Counted from the stretch's first letter, positions 54,365 through 63,777 are shown. The stretch is 64,000 nucleotides of DNA from an uncultured Ulvibacter sp. (GCA_938041335.1 CALIAF010000008.1:1-64000); one strand, 5' to 3'. Numbers and translations are program-made. Notes: generated from the sequence alone by a model not told the origin.

Positions 54365-55240
54365 TTAATCTACGTTACGTTCTATATATTTAATAATCAT
54401 AGTGGCAATATCTTTTCCCGTAGCAGCTTCAATACCTTCTAATCCAGGCGAACTGTTTACTTCAAGAATTAATGGCCCTCTTGAAGATTGTAGCATATCT
54501 ACACCGGCAATCCCTAAGCCCATTGCTTTTGCAGCTTTTAATGCAGCTGTTTCTTCTTCATCTGTAAGTTCTATAACGTTTGCACTACCACCTCTATGCA
54601 GGTTGCTTCTAAACTCCCCTTCTTTTCCTTGACGCTTCATGGCTCCTACCACTTGTCCATCTATAATAAAAGCCCTAATATCTGCACCGCCTGCTTCTTT
54701 AATAAACTCTTGAACAATCACTCTAGCTTGTAAATTATTGAACGCCTCTATTACAGATTCTGCAGCTTTTTTTGTTTCTGCAAGTATCACCCCAATTCCC
54801 TGTGTCCCTTCAAGAAGCTTAATAATTACAGGTGCGCCTCCTGCTTGCTCTACTATTTCTTCTACGTTTTTAGAGTAATTAGTAAATATGGTTTTGGGTA
54901 AACCCAAACCTGCACGAGATAAAATTTGTAAGCTTCTTAATTTGTCTCTTGATCTGACTAATGCCACAGACTCTGTGGTTGCAAAGCATCGCATCATCTC
55001 AAATTGCCGCACTACGGCAGTACCATAAAAAGTAACAGAGGCTCCAATTCTAGGAATTACGGCATCTACATCTTCTATCGCCTTACCTTTATAAAAAACC
55101 ATAGGTTTCTTCTTTTCAATAACGATATCACATTTGGTGTGATTAATCACTTCAATGGTGTGGTTTCGTTTTTTTGCAGCCTCTAAAATTCTTTTTGTAG
55201 AATATAAGTTAGGGTTCGCAGATAGTATTTTAATGTTCAT
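54365..55240 (-). CDS. rimK: ATP-grasp RimK-family glutamate ligase (copy 1)
   Basis: A 291-residue RimK-type ATP-grasp ligase, which adds glutamate to protein C-termini (ribosomal protein S6 in E. coli). Visible: [35 protein letters not shown], the ATP loop [44 protein letters not shown] and the metal-binding [14 protein letters not shown] at the end. Length is normal. About half identical by eye to the copy at 55784. Followed by the aspartoacylase-like gene six bases later. Confidence 0.93.
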   Translation of the reverse strand: MNIKILSANPNLYSTKRILEAAKKRNHTIEVINHTKCDIVIEKKKPMVFYKGKAIEDVDAVIPRIGASVTFYGTAVVRQFEMMRCFATTESVALVRSRDKLRSLQILSRAGLGLPKTIFTNYSKNVEEIVEQAGGAPVIIKLLEGTQGIGVILAETKKAAESVIEAFNNLQARVIVQEFIKEAGGADIRAFIIDGQVVGAMKRQGKEGEFRSNLHRGGSANVIELTDEEETAALKAAKAMGLGIAGVDMLQSSRGPLILEVNSSPGLEGIEAATGKDIATMIIKYIERNVD

Positions 55241-55270
55241 TTTTAGTTTGTTTTTGCCAATTTTGGCTCA

Positions 55271-55705
55271 TTACTTTTTTAAAGACTTTTCTTTCAGTTT
55301 AAAAGAGAGATTTGTTCTGTTAATATCTACCATAAAACGTTTGGTTAAAAATTTACGCCCAATTAGCACTGGATACTTCATTTCTTTACGATCACTTAGT
55401 GTTAAAAAAATGGGGTATACTTTATTAAAAAGAACCACTTCTGTTAAAATGCGATAGCGCACTTGTGTTTGCCCGTTACTGCTTTTAACCACCCGAACAT
55501 CGTACTGGTCAAAAACAAATTCTTTATTGTGATAGGCTCCATGTTCTTCATCTAGAAAACGACACATTAAAAAATCATTTTCAACCCTCATCTCTTTACA
55601 ATGTATAGAAGAAGTATATGCCCCCGTATCTATCTTGATATCAATGTTATCTAATGCCAATAGAGGGAAGTCTACTTTGTCTGTACGGCCTATTTTACGT
55701 TTCAA
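55271..55705 (-). CDS. Retropepsin-like 'ATP-dependent zinc protease' family protein
   Basis: A 144-residue protein of the DUF785/RimB-type family, whose fold is that of retroviral aspartyl proteases. It has the Asp-Thr-Gly motif in DIKIDTGAYTSSIHC, followed by KVYPIFLTLSDRKEMKYPVLIGRKFLTKRFMVD, with LIGRKFL the second flap-side signature. Despite the family name, zinc or ATP use is doubtful. It is sandwiched between two rimK copies, a recurrent arrangement that implies it processes or regulates RimK-tagged proteins. Confidence 0.9.
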   Translation of the reverse strand: MKRKIGRTDKVDFPLLALDNIDIKIDTGAYTSSIHCKEMRVENDFLMCRFLDEEHGAYHNKEFVFDQYDVRVVKSSNGQTQVRYRILTEVVLFNKVYPIFLTLSDRKEMKYPVLIGRKFLTKRFMVDINRTNLSFKLKEKSLKK

Positions 55706-55783
55706 TATTGCTGAAATTTTAATGAGTGAAATATACTAAAAACCAATGTCCGCAAGGCGAATTCTGTAATAATTAGTAGAACT

Positions 55784-56656
55784 TTAATTTCTGCTTTGTT
55801 CTATGTGTTTAATAATCGCATTTGCGACAGAAATTCCTGTCGTAGTTTCTATCCCTTCAAGGCCTGGCGTTGAGTTTACCTCTAACACTAAAGGCCCTCT
55901 GGTCGAGGCCAAAATATCTACCCCGCAAACTTCAAGGTTTAAGGCCTTTGCAGCGGCTACGGCTACTTCTTTTTCTTTATCTGAAAGGGTATAACTCTTA
56001 GCACTGCCACCTTGATGCAGATTACTCCTAAAATCGCCAGCTCTTGAAAACCGTTTCATAGAGGCCACTACCTGGTCGCCCACTACAATAGCTCTAATGT
56101 CAGACCCCATAGATTCTGCTATATATTCTTGCATTACAAAACGAGATCGCAATCCTTGTAATGTTTCTACGGTAGAAAGTGCGTTTACATAATTTTCACA
56201 TAAGATAACCCCATTGCCATGAGTGCCTTCTAAGATTTTAATAATTACTTTACCATCACCAAAATCTTTTAAAAAGTCTTTTAAATATGCGGGCGATCCT
56301 AAAGTCGTTTTGGGCAATGGAATACCTGCTGTGGCTAACAATTGAAAGCTCGTCCATTTATCTCTAGACTGAATAATCCCTTGCGATGAAGCTACAGAAT
56401 AAACCCCTAACGCCTCAAAATGACGCACAATAGACGTGCCGTAATAGGTGTTTGACGCTCCTACTCGTGGGATAAGCACGTCAATGTCATCAATAATTTC
56501 ATCGTGATATTGCAATAATACTTTATTTTTTTCTATCAAGACATTGCAATAGGTAGGATCCATAATTTCTACGTTATGGTTTCTTTTTTCTGCGGCAATT
56601 AGTAAACTCTGTGTCGAGTATAATAGTTCGCCTCGAGATAGGATGGCAATGTTCAT
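55784..56656 (-). CDS. rimK: ATP-grasp RimK-family glutamate ligase (copy 2)
   Basis: A 290-residue paralogue of the downstream ligase with the same motif order: IPRVGASNTYYGTSIVRHFE, the ATP loop VIIKILEGTHGNGVILCE, YIAESMGSDIRAIVVGDQVVASMKRF and VLEVNSTPGLEGIETTTG. Two ligases of this type in one operon suggest two targets or two added residues. It is the first gene of the five-gene minus-strand set that ends in the folate cyclo-ligase. Confidence 0.93.
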   Translation of the reverse strand: MNIAILSRGELLYSTQSLLIAAEKRNHNVEIMDPTYCNVLIEKNKVLLQYHDEIIDDIDVLIPRVGASNTYYGTSIVRHFEALGVYSVASSQGIIQSRDKWTSFQLLATAGIPLPKTTLGSPAYLKDFLKDFGDGKVIIKILEGTHGNGVILCENYVNALSTVETLQGLRSRFVMQEYIAESMGSDIRAIVVGDQVVASMKRFSRAGDFRSNLHQGGSAKSYTLSDKEKEVAVAAAKALNLEVCGVDILASTRGPLVLEVNSTPGLEGIETTTGISVANAIIKHIEQSRN

Positions 56657-57015
56657 TTTGTTAGGTATGTATATGGCAAGTTACATAAAAGCTTCAAATA
56701 ATTGTTATCGATCTGTGTAGGTGGCCGCTTTACAATAGCGGTTTTTTTATTTCGATTTCTGGCTTTTTAAAGACGGTTTGAATCACGACCATACCCGCGG
56801 CACTGTGCGAAACAAGACGGGTAGTTACATTATTAATTCGTCTTGGGTCGTGTAGCTCGCACCGCAAGCGATCGTAGGTCTCAACGTCCTACCCAAGATA
56901 TTAATTCAAATTTTAGATCAAGCCCCAACAACAAATACCTGACGGCAGCGCGATATCAAATAAACTTTAACAAAAATTCAAGACAGCACATTTCCGAAGG
57001 CTAAAAAAATGCCTT
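56657..57015. other. Non-coding spacer with inverted repeats and an orphan hairpin
   Basis: No gene seen in about 360 bases. A small plus-strand hairpin CCGCT-TTACAAT-AGCGG followed by TTTTTTT (56725-56748) looks like a terminator, but no plus-strand gene precedes it. Further on, TCTTGGGT (56841-56848) pairs with ACCCAAGA (56891-56898), and ACGACC with GGTCGT around it, in a locally GC-richer stretch. This could be an eroded gene or a structured RNA. ATTTCCGAAG lies at 56990-56999. Confidence 0.4.
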
Positions 57016-57023
57016 TATCTTTA
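57016..57023 (+). promoter_or_regulatory. Possible uvrC -7 element TATCTTTA
   Basis: TATCTTTA ends five bases before the uvrC ATG, close to TAnnTTTG; a transcript from it would be leaderless. The -33 position is occupied by the repeated word ATTTCCGAAG rather than by TTG. Confidence 0.4.
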
Positions 57024-57027
57024 CCCT

Positions 57028-58821
57028 ATGGCAGAAGCATCTTTAAAATTACAAGTAGCGACACTTCCCAGCACGCCGGGAGTGTATCAATACTATGATA
57101 AAGATGACAAATTATTGTACATAGGGAAGGCAAAAAATCTTAAAAAACGGGTTCAGAGTTATTTTAATAAAGAGCATGAAAATGCAAAAACTCGAATTTT
57201 AGTACGTAAAATAAGCACCTTAAAGCACATCGTAGTCGAGACTGAAACAGATGCTTTATTACTGGAGAATAACCTCATTAAAAAATACCAACCCAAGTAT
57301 AATATCCTACTAAAGGATGATAAGACCTATCCCTGGATTTGTATTAAAAATGAACGTTTCCCAAGAGTATTTTCTACACGTAGACTCATAAAGGATGGCT
57401 CTGAATATTTTGGGCCATACACCAACTTTAAGACCGTTCATGCCTTACTAGATTTGATAAAAGGGCTGTACCCTTTGCGCAATTGCAACTTTGACCTCGC
57501 CGAAGAAAAAATAAGAAATGGCAAATATAAAGTCTGCTTAGAGTTTCACTTGGGCAACTGTTTAGGACCCTGCGAAGGGCTTTATGCGGAGCGTGCCTAC
57601 AATGAAAACATGAATGCCATTCGGAACATTCTAAAAGGAAACTTTAAAGATTCACTGCATCTTTTTAAGAAACAAATGCATCAATTTGCCGATAATCTGC
57701 TATATGAAGATGCACAAAAAGTAAAAGAAAAAATTGACGCGCTAGAGAACTACCAGTCGCGATCTATGGTGGTGCATCCTACCATTACAAACGTAGATGT
57801 GTTCTCCATAATAAGTGACGAAAGCTATGCTTATGTTAACTACTTACAAGTAAGTTATGGGGCAATTATTAGGAGTCACACTCTAGAAATAAAAAAGAAA
57901 CTGGACGAGACCGACGAAGCCTTACTAGAACTTTCTGTGGTAGAAATAAGACAGCGTTTTAACTCTTTATCAAAAGAAGTATTTGTTCCTTTCAAGATAA
58001 GTATTGAAGAAGGCGTAAAACTCCATATTCCGAAGGCAGGTGACAAAAAGAAAATACTAGATCTCTCTACTAGAAATGCAAAATATTATAGGCTTGAACG
58101 ATTTAAACAGTCTAAAATAGTTGATCCAGATCGCCACGAGAAACGTATTATGGCGCAAATGAAAAAAGATTTACGTCTTTCTGCAGAGCCACGACATATA
58201 GAGTGTTTTGATAATAGTAATATACAGGGTACAAATCCAGTTGCGGCTTGTGTGGTGTTTAAAAACGGGAAACCAAGTAAAAAGGATTATCGTAAATTTC
58301 ATATTAAAACTGTTGAAGGACCTGATGACTTTGCTTCTATGGAAGAGGTGGTGTACAGAAGGTATAAAAGATTGCGAGATGAAAAACAACCACTACCACA
58401 ACTCATTATTATTGATGGTGGTAAAGGACAATTATCCTCTTCGTTAAAAGCGCTTGATGCATTAGGTTTAAGAGGCAAAATTGCTATCGTCGGTATTGCA
58501 AAAAGGCTTGAAGAGTTATTTTATCCAGATGACCCCATTCCTTTATACTTGGATAAAAAATCTGAGACGCTAAAAATCATTCAGCAATTGCGAAATGAAG
58601 CCCACCGTTTTGGGATCACTTTTCATAGACAGTTAAGAAGTAAAGAAGCTTTGAACACGGCATTAGAAACGATTCCGGGCATTGGAGAAAAAACAGTAGT
58701 AGAATTATTAAGACATTTTAAAAGTCATAAGCGCATTGGTGTAGCAACTTTTGATGAACTTGCCACGGTAATAGGTGCGAGTCGGGCTAAAAAAGTAAAA
58801 ACCTATTTTAAAGATGAGTAG
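57028..58821 (+). CDS. uvrC: Excinuclease ABC subunit C
   Basis: A 597-residue UvrC, which makes both incisions in nucleotide excision repair. It has an N-terminal GIY-YIG nuclease (LPSTPGVYQYYDKDDKLLYIGKAKNLKKRVQSYF), a Cys-bearing linker (LEFHLGNCLGPCEGL), a UvrB-interacting UVR segment (FADNLLYEDAQKVKEKIDAL), an RNase H-like nuclease (IECFDNSNIQGTNPVAACVVFKNGKPSKKDYR, LIIIDGGKGQL) and C-terminal helix-hairpin-helix motifs (LETIPGIGEKTVVELLRHF). All catalytic regions are present and the length is normal. Confidence 0.97.
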   Translation: MAEASLKLQVATLPSTPGVYQYYDKDDKLLYIGKAKNLKKRVQSYFNKEHENAKTRILVRKISTLKHIVVETETDALLLENNLIKKYQPKYNILLKDDKTYPWICIKNERFPRVFSTRRLIKDGSEYFGPYTNFKTVHALLDLIKGLYPLRNCNFDLAEEKIRNGKYKVCLEFHLGNCLGPCEGLYAERAYNENMNAIRNILKGNFKDSLHLFKKQMHQFADNLLYEDAQKVKEKIDALENYQSRSMVVHPTITNVDVFSIISDESYAYVNYLQVSYGAIIRSHTLEIKKKLDETDEALLELSVVEIRQRFNSLSKEVFVPFKISIEEGVKLHIPKAGDKKKILDLSTRNAKYYRLERFKQSKIVDPDRHEKRIMAQMKKDLRLSAEPRHIECFDNSNIQGTNPVAACVVFKNGKPSKKDYRKFHIKTVEGPDDFASMEEVVYRRYKRLRDEKQPLPQLIIIDGGKGQLSSSLKALDALGLRGKIAIVGIAKRLEELFYPDDPIPLYLDKKSETLKIIQQLRNEAHRFGITFHRQLRSKEALNTALETIPGIGEKTVVELLRHFKSHKRIGVATFDELATVIGASRAKKVKTYFKDE

Positions 58822-58878
58822 CTCTTTTAAAATAGAATCGTTATTTTACTGGTATCAAATTAAATCTTGTTTCCATTC

Positions 58879-61107
58879 TTGAAAAAATTGATCTTCATAC
58901 TATTGCTATTTCCATGGTGTCTATTGGCACAAGAAGAAGGTGCGCAAGACCTAAAAGTAGGTCTTGTATTAAGCGGTGGTGGTGCAAAAGGCTTAGCCCA
59001 CATAGGAGTCTTAAAAGCTATTGAAGAAGCAGGCGTCGAGATAGATTACATTAGTGGAACCAGTATGGGTGCTATCATTGGATCACTTTATGCTTCTGGG
59101 TATACTGCGAAACAACTTGATTCTATATTTAACGCGGTAGATTTTGAAACGCTTATTCGTGACGATGTGCCTCGTAGCGCAAAAACTTTTTATGAAAAAA
59201 ACGAATCTGATAGGTATGCGCTAACGCTGCCCTTTGATCGTTTTAAATTGGGCTTTCCGTCTGGGCTTTCTAAAGGTCAAAATGCCTATAATCTTTTATC
59301 ACAATTAACATCTCACGTTAGTAATATTGATGATTTTAGTAAACTACCCATCCCCTTTTTATGTGTTGCCACAAATCTTGAAACTGGAGATCCGGTTGTT
59401 TTAGAATCTGGTTACTTACCCAAAGCCGTAATTGCTAGCGGGGCATTACCCACCCTATTTAGTCCAGTCACTATTGGGGGTCAGGTGCTAATTGATGGTG
59501 GAGTAGTAAACAATTATCCAATAGAAGAATTACGTGCAAAAGGGATGGACATCATTATAGGCGTAGATGTTCAAGACAATTTAAAAGATGTATCAAAAAT
59601 AAACTCTGCGGTACAAGTGATGGTTCAGATTAACAACTTTGACACGCAGCACGATATGTTAGAAAAGCGTGAGCAAACAGATGTATACATCCAACCTGAC
59701 ATTCAAGATTTTTCTGTCGTTTCATTTGCTGAAGGAAAGACCATTGTAACTTCTGGTTATGATGCTGCAAAAAACAATATGGATCAACTGATCGAGATTG
59801 CTGATAAACAAGCAAAGAAAAATCGTCCTGAAATTACACTTCAAAATGATCAAACCTTTTATATTGATAAGGTGCAAATAGAAGGCACAGAACGTTACAC
59901 TAGGTCATATGTATTGGGTAAACTGAAGCTCATAACACCAGATGCAGTAACGTATGAGCAGTTTAATGAAGGGGTAAACAATCTTTCTGCCACAGGTAAT
60001 TATGACAATATAGACTATCGTTTTACAGAAAATGAGGCTGGCAATTATGACGTTATGTTTACGCTCACAGAGAGCGAAAATCAATTACAACTAAGATTTT
60101 CTGTACATTATGATGATCTTTATAGATCTGCATTTTTAGCAAATGTGACCAGAAAGCGTCTTTTTACAAACAACGATATCGCTTCTTTAGATATTATTGT
60201 GGGTGATAATTTGCGCTATAAAGCCAGCTATTATATTGATAAGGGGTACTACTGGAGTATAGGATTATCTTCTGAGTACAACTTTTTTGACAAAGATGTT
60301 TCTATAGATTTTCTTACTGCGGAAATGTTAGATGAAACCCCCTCGATCAACGAAATTGAAATAGAGTATTCAGATTATACAAACAGCTTGTATTTTGAAA
60401 CTATTTTTAAACGTAATTTTTTATTAGGCCTAGGCGCTGAGCATAAATACTTGAAGTATCTGTCTAAGAATATTGGCGTAGATAAGAACCAAAATTTGCA
60501 AACCATTTTTGAAAACACCAATTACTATAATGCACTTGGGTATTTGGTTTTTGATAGTCTTGATGATTCTTATTTTCCTAAAAATGGTTTGGTTATTCAA
60601 AGTGAATTTAAACTGTACCTCCTTGCCCAAGGAAGGAACGAAGATTTTGAAAGCTTTTCTATTGTAAAAAGTCGTTTTGGATATGCCCATAGTCTCGCAG
60701 AAAACCTGTCGTTTTTATTTAATTACGAAGGAGGTTTTAAAATAGGAGGCAACGATACGGCTTCTTTTGATTTCTTCTTAGGAGGGTTTGGCTTTAATTC
60801 TGTCAATAATATTTTACCATTTTATGGCTATGAATCGCTGGCACTACGTGGTGATACGTATCTTAAATCTTCGCTATCTGTAGATTGGGAGTTTGTCAAT
60901 AAAAATCACTTATCCGTTTTTGGTAATATTGCAAACGTGGGTGAAGATCTTTTTTCTACCGGACAATGGATAGACGGAATAGACTACAGTGGTTTTGGAC
61001 TGGGCTATGGATTAGAAACTCCTTTAGGACCACTCCAAATAAAGTATGCTTACTCCCCAGAACGCGACGCCACAGAATGGCATATTGCTGCTGGATTTAG
61101 GTTTTAA
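58879..61107 (+). CDS. Patatin-like phospholipase with POTRA and outer-membrane barrel (PlpD-like)
   Basis: The ORF opens at TTG 58867; a second TTG at 58879 gives MKKLIFILLLFPWCLLAQ, the expected signal peptide, so I use it (about 742 residues). Patatin domain: LVLSGGGAKGLAHIG oxyanion loop, GTSMGAIIG with nucleophile Ser about 62, and DGGVVNNYP with the catalytic Asp near residue 206. After residue ~310 come a POTRA-like domain (FYIDKVQIEGTERYTRSYVLGKL) and a 16-strand barrel ending in WHIAAGFRF. This is the type Vd autotransporter-like layout of PlpD. Its 3' end overlaps the convergent GLPGLI-like gene by four bases. Confidence 0.9.
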   Translation: MKKLIFILLLFPWCLLAQEEGAQDLKVGLVLSGGGAKGLAHIGVLKAIEEAGVEIDYISGTSMGAIIGSLYASGYTAKQLDSIFNAVDFETLIRDDVPRSAKTFYEKNESDRYALTLPFDRFKLGFPSGLSKGQNAYNLLSQLTSHVSNIDDFSKLPIPFLCVATNLETGDPVVLESGYLPKAVIASGALPTLFSPVTIGGQVLIDGGVVNNYPIEELRAKGMDIIIGVDVQDNLKDVSKINSAVQVMVQINNFDTQHDMLEKREQTDVYIQPDIQDFSVVSFAEGKTIVTSGYDAAKNNMDQLIEIADKQAKKNRPEITLQNDQTFYIDKVQIEGTERYTRSYVLGKLKLITPDAVTYEQFNEGVNNLSATGNYDNIDYRFTENEAGNYDVMFTLTESENQLQLRFSVHYDDLYRSAFLANVTRKRLFTNNDIASLDIIVGDNLRYKASYYIDKGYYWSIGLSSEYNFFDKDVSIDFLTAEMLDETPSINEIEIEYSDYTNSLYFETIFKRNFLLGLGAEHKYLKYLSKNIGVDKNQNLQTIFENTNYYNALGYLVFDSLDDSYFPKNGLVIQSEFKLYLLAQGRNEDFESFSIVKSRFGYAHSLAENLSFLFNYEGGFKIGGNDTASFDFFLGGFGFNSVNNILPFYGYESLALRGDTYLKSSLSVDWEFVNKNHLSVFGNIANVGEDLFSTGQWIDGIDYSGFGLGYGLETPLGPLQIKYAYSPERDATEWHIAAGFRF

Positions 61108-61850
61108 TTTCTTCTTGGCATATTCTTTTTAGACCATTCTTCCATATGAGTAATATATTCAGGATATGATAATAATCTAAATTCAGATTTATATTCTGGT
61201 ATTGATTTTTTAGTTCGATTTATGCAAGTGGCAGTTACAATAGAATCGTCGTTTTCTAACTCTAGAATTACACCTTCTAGAATTGCAAATGGTGTAGGCC
61301 CACAAGAATATTGTAAGGCATCTGTCACCCAGGCTGTAATAGGATAGTGCCCTTTATGAGCAGAAGAATCATTGACCAATTTACCAATATACATTTGACA
61401 ATTATAACCAATAATTTCTTTATGCATTTTAGCCTTCTCCCAAATAATAGAATTCATTTCTACAGAGCGATCCATCTTTACAGCAGATTCAAACCCTGCT
61501 AGTATAGCCACTTCTTCGGTTTTATCTGCTAATATATAATTTGCATCAAAAACTCTACTTATCGCACCCGTTAATTGATATTTAAAAAAATCATCTGTTG
61601 GTATTGGCTGGATATAAGATAAATAGTATCCATCATCGTCGCATATTAATTCAAAATCAATTTCATTGATAATCTCTTTTTTTGATTCAAACTGGGATAG
61701 TAGGTGCGTTTTTATGTATTCGCTTTTATTTTTTAAAAACGTTGTGTCCATTTCTTTTAATTGTGCGCTATACATTACACTCAAATTGGAATCTTGAGAG
61801 ATCCCAATTTGAGTGTATAAGAGTATTAAAATTAACCAAGTTTTTTTCAT
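61104..61850 (-). CDS. GLPGLI-like secreted protein with diverged motif
   Basis: A 248-residue exported protein (signal peptide KTWLILILLYTQIGISQ). The core KEIIGYNCQMYIGKLV ... ITAWVTDALQYSCGPTPFAILEGVILELEN aligns with the GLPGLI family (GYxCxxA, AWyT, GPxxFxGLPGLILxL), but the name motif itself is changed to AILEGVILEL. This family is restricted to Bacteroidetes and has no known biochemical role. Coupled by a four-base overlap to the upstream 78-residue gene; its end overlaps the convergent patatin gene. Confidence 0.72.
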   Translation of the reverse strand: MKKTWLILILLYTQIGISQDSNLSVMYSAQLKEMDTTFLKNKSEYIKTHLLSQFESKKEIINEIDFELICDDDGYYLSYIQPIPTDDFFKYQLTGAISRVFDANYILADKTEEVAILAGFESAVKMDRSVEMNSIIWEKAKMHKEIIGYNCQMYIGKLVNDSSAHKGHYPITAWVTDALQYSCGPTPFAILEGVILELENDDSIVTATCINRTKKSIPEYKSEFRLLSYPEYITHMEEWSKKNMPRRN

Positions 61851-62083
61851 CCTATTATAGGCATTTCATCACAGTCTAGTGGATAATTAAAACAGCAATC
61901 AGTATAAAGTATGTGAAAAGCACCTGCTGCTTCAGACCAAGTAGCTCCGCCATCTAATAAAGCATAATAAACATCAACTGCTCTATCTTCACAATTTCCA
62001 ATAAAATTTTCTCTAGAAAGATTATTCTCACTTACTGCACCATAAGTTGTGAGTAAAAATAAAAAAAGTAAAATTGTTTTCAT
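61847..62083 (-). CDS. Small Cys-containing secreted protein (78 residues)
   Basis: The product has a signal peptide (KTILLFLFLLTTYGAVS) and a short mature part, GNCEDRAVDVYYALLDGGATWSEAAGAFHILYTDCCFNYPLDCDE, with four cysteines that could form two disulfides in the periplasm or outside the cell. No family recognised. Its stop overlaps the GLPGLI-like start (ATGA), so the two form a coupled pair. A role as a small partner or inhibitor is possible but unsupported. Confidence 0.7.
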   Translation of the reverse strand: MKTILLFLFLLTTYGAVSENNLSRENFIGNCEDRAVDVYYALLDGGATWSEAAGAFHILYTDCCFNYPLDCDEMPIIG

Positions 62084-62267
62084 AATATTAAAATTTATTT
62101 GTTAGAACATAAATTTCCTAAAAAAAAAATGACACAAACAAAAATTAATCTGTTAAAGTTTTAATTTACAGCAAACTATAGCAAATATGTAGAAGAAATA
62201 ACAAAGAGATAATCACACCCATATTAATCTAAAATTCCGATATTTGTAGGACTAAGACCTAACAATT

Positions 62268-63431
62268 ATGCCATTATACCACACGCTGGGAAAAATCCCA
62301 CACAAACGCCATACACAGTTTAGAAAACCAGACGGAAGTTTATATAGTGAACAGCTTTTTGGGACCATTGGTTTTGATGGTATGTACACAAATATGTATC
62401 ATGAGCATCGCCCTACAATGGTCAAGGAGATTAAAAACCAATATAGCGTTGCGCCCAAGATTGCTGTAGAAAACAACATTAAATCCTATCGTTTAAAAGG
62501 ATTTCAGGTACAACCAGAAGATGACTATTTAGATAGCAGAAAGGCCATACTTACTAATAGCGATTGCACGATTATTCTTGCAGCACCTAGACATTCTATT
62601 AAGGACTACTTTTATAAAAACACAGATTCAGACGAGCTGCTTTTTGTACATAAAGGAACAGGAAAACTGCGTACTCAACTAGGAAATCTAGATTTTAAAT
62701 ATGGGGATTATTTATTGATCCCACGTGGTATGATTTATCAAATAGACTTTGATACAGAAGACAATCGCCTGTTTATTGTAGAATCTCGCAGCCCTATTTA
62801 CACCCCAAAAAGATACCGAAACCATTTTGGTCAATTATTAGAACACTCCCCATTTTGTGAGCGCGACATTCGACGTCCTTATGAGCTAGAAACACATAAA
62901 GAATTAGGTGACTTTCTACTTAAGGTGAAGAAAAAAGATGAAATAATAGAGATGGTCTATGCAGCGCACCCTTTTGATGTTGTGGGTTATGATGGTTATA
63001 ATTATCCATACGCGTTCTCTATTCACGATTTTGAACCTATTACAGGACGTATACACCAGCCGCCACCAGTGCATCAAACTTTTGAAACAAATGCTTTTGT
63101 AGTGTGCTCTTTTTGCCCAAGATTATATGATTATCATCCAGAAAGTATACCGGCTCCGTACAATCATAGTAATATAGATAGCGATGAAGTTTTATACTAT
63201 GTAGACGGTGATTTTATGAGTCGTAATGATATTGAAGAGGGACACATTAGTCTTCATCCAGCAGGAATACCTCACGGCCCACACCCAGGAGCGGTAGAAA
63301 GAAGTATTGGTAAAAAAGGAAGTGATGAACTTGCTGTTATGGTAGACACCTTTAAACCACTTATGGTCACAGAAGAGGGATTAAAGCTTTCTGATGGCAC
63401 TTATCATACAAGCTGGTTGGATCACGATTAA
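62268..63431 (+). CDS. hmgA: Homogentisate 1,2-dioxygenase
   Basis: A 387-residue cupin-fold dioxygenase that opens the ring of homogentisate to maleylacetoacetate in Tyr/Phe degradation. Family features: N-terminal MPLYHTLGKIPHKRHTQF and LFGTIGFDGMYTNMYHEHRPT, the central DELLFVHKGTGKLRTQLGNLDFKYGDYLLIPRGM cupin strand, and the iron/substrate region NSNIDSDEVLYYVDG-like (HSNIDSDEVLYYVDGDF) and GHISLHPAGIPHGPHPGAVERSIG with the His ligands. No other tyrosine-catabolic gene is in the window, so the pathway is completed elsewhere. Confidence 0.95.
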   Translation: MPLYHTLGKIPHKRHTQFRKPDGSLYSEQLFGTIGFDGMYTNMYHEHRPTMVKEIKNQYSVAPKIAVENNIKSYRLKGFQVQPEDDYLDSRKAILTNSDCTIILAAPRHSIKDYFYKNTDSDELLFVHKGTGKLRTQLGNLDFKYGDYLLIPRGMIYQIDFDTEDNRLFIVESRSPIYTPKRYRNHFGQLLEHSPFCERDIRRPYELETHKELGDFLLKVKKKDEIIEMVYAAHPFDVVGYDGYNYPYAFSIHDFEPITGRIHQPPPVHQTFETNAFVVCSFCPRLYDYHPESIPAPYNHSNIDSDEVLYYVDGDFMSRNDIEEGHISLHPAGIPHGPHPGAVERSIGKKGSDELAVMVDTFKPLMVTEEGLKLSDGTYHTSWLDHD

Positions 63432-63777
63432 TTTTTATTAGATTTTCTACTTCGGAAATATGCCATATTTATTTATGGTATAATGACCCGACTTTCTCGA
63501 CGCATCAGGAGTCTAAGTATGATTAAGAAACAAAATCTAAAAGAGTGCACTTTGTCTTTTGATGCAGTCAAAGTGACTACTAGTTTTCTGTAATAGTAGG
63601 GTTTCTCGATTAAGAAGTAACACATCACATGTTACAAAGGCTATGTTTTAAAATTATTGACAAAGGTTCTAATTCCATAATATTTCAGAAATAAAATAAC
63701 ATAATCTCGTCTTTTAAGCGTTAGAGTTTTTACTTTTGGTACAGCTATTGCAAACACTAGGGTAAAGACCCGAAAAG
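63432..63777. other. Spacer between hmgA and the DUF3108 gene
   Basis: No gene seen. It contains CTTCGGAAAT (63450-63459), a small hairpin TGCCATA-TTTATT-TATGGTA just after it, and a 7-bp inverted repeat CACTTTG...CAAAGTG near 63548-63572. The minus-strand ORF at 63641-63835 runs through the start of the next gene and is not credible. Confidence 0.4.
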
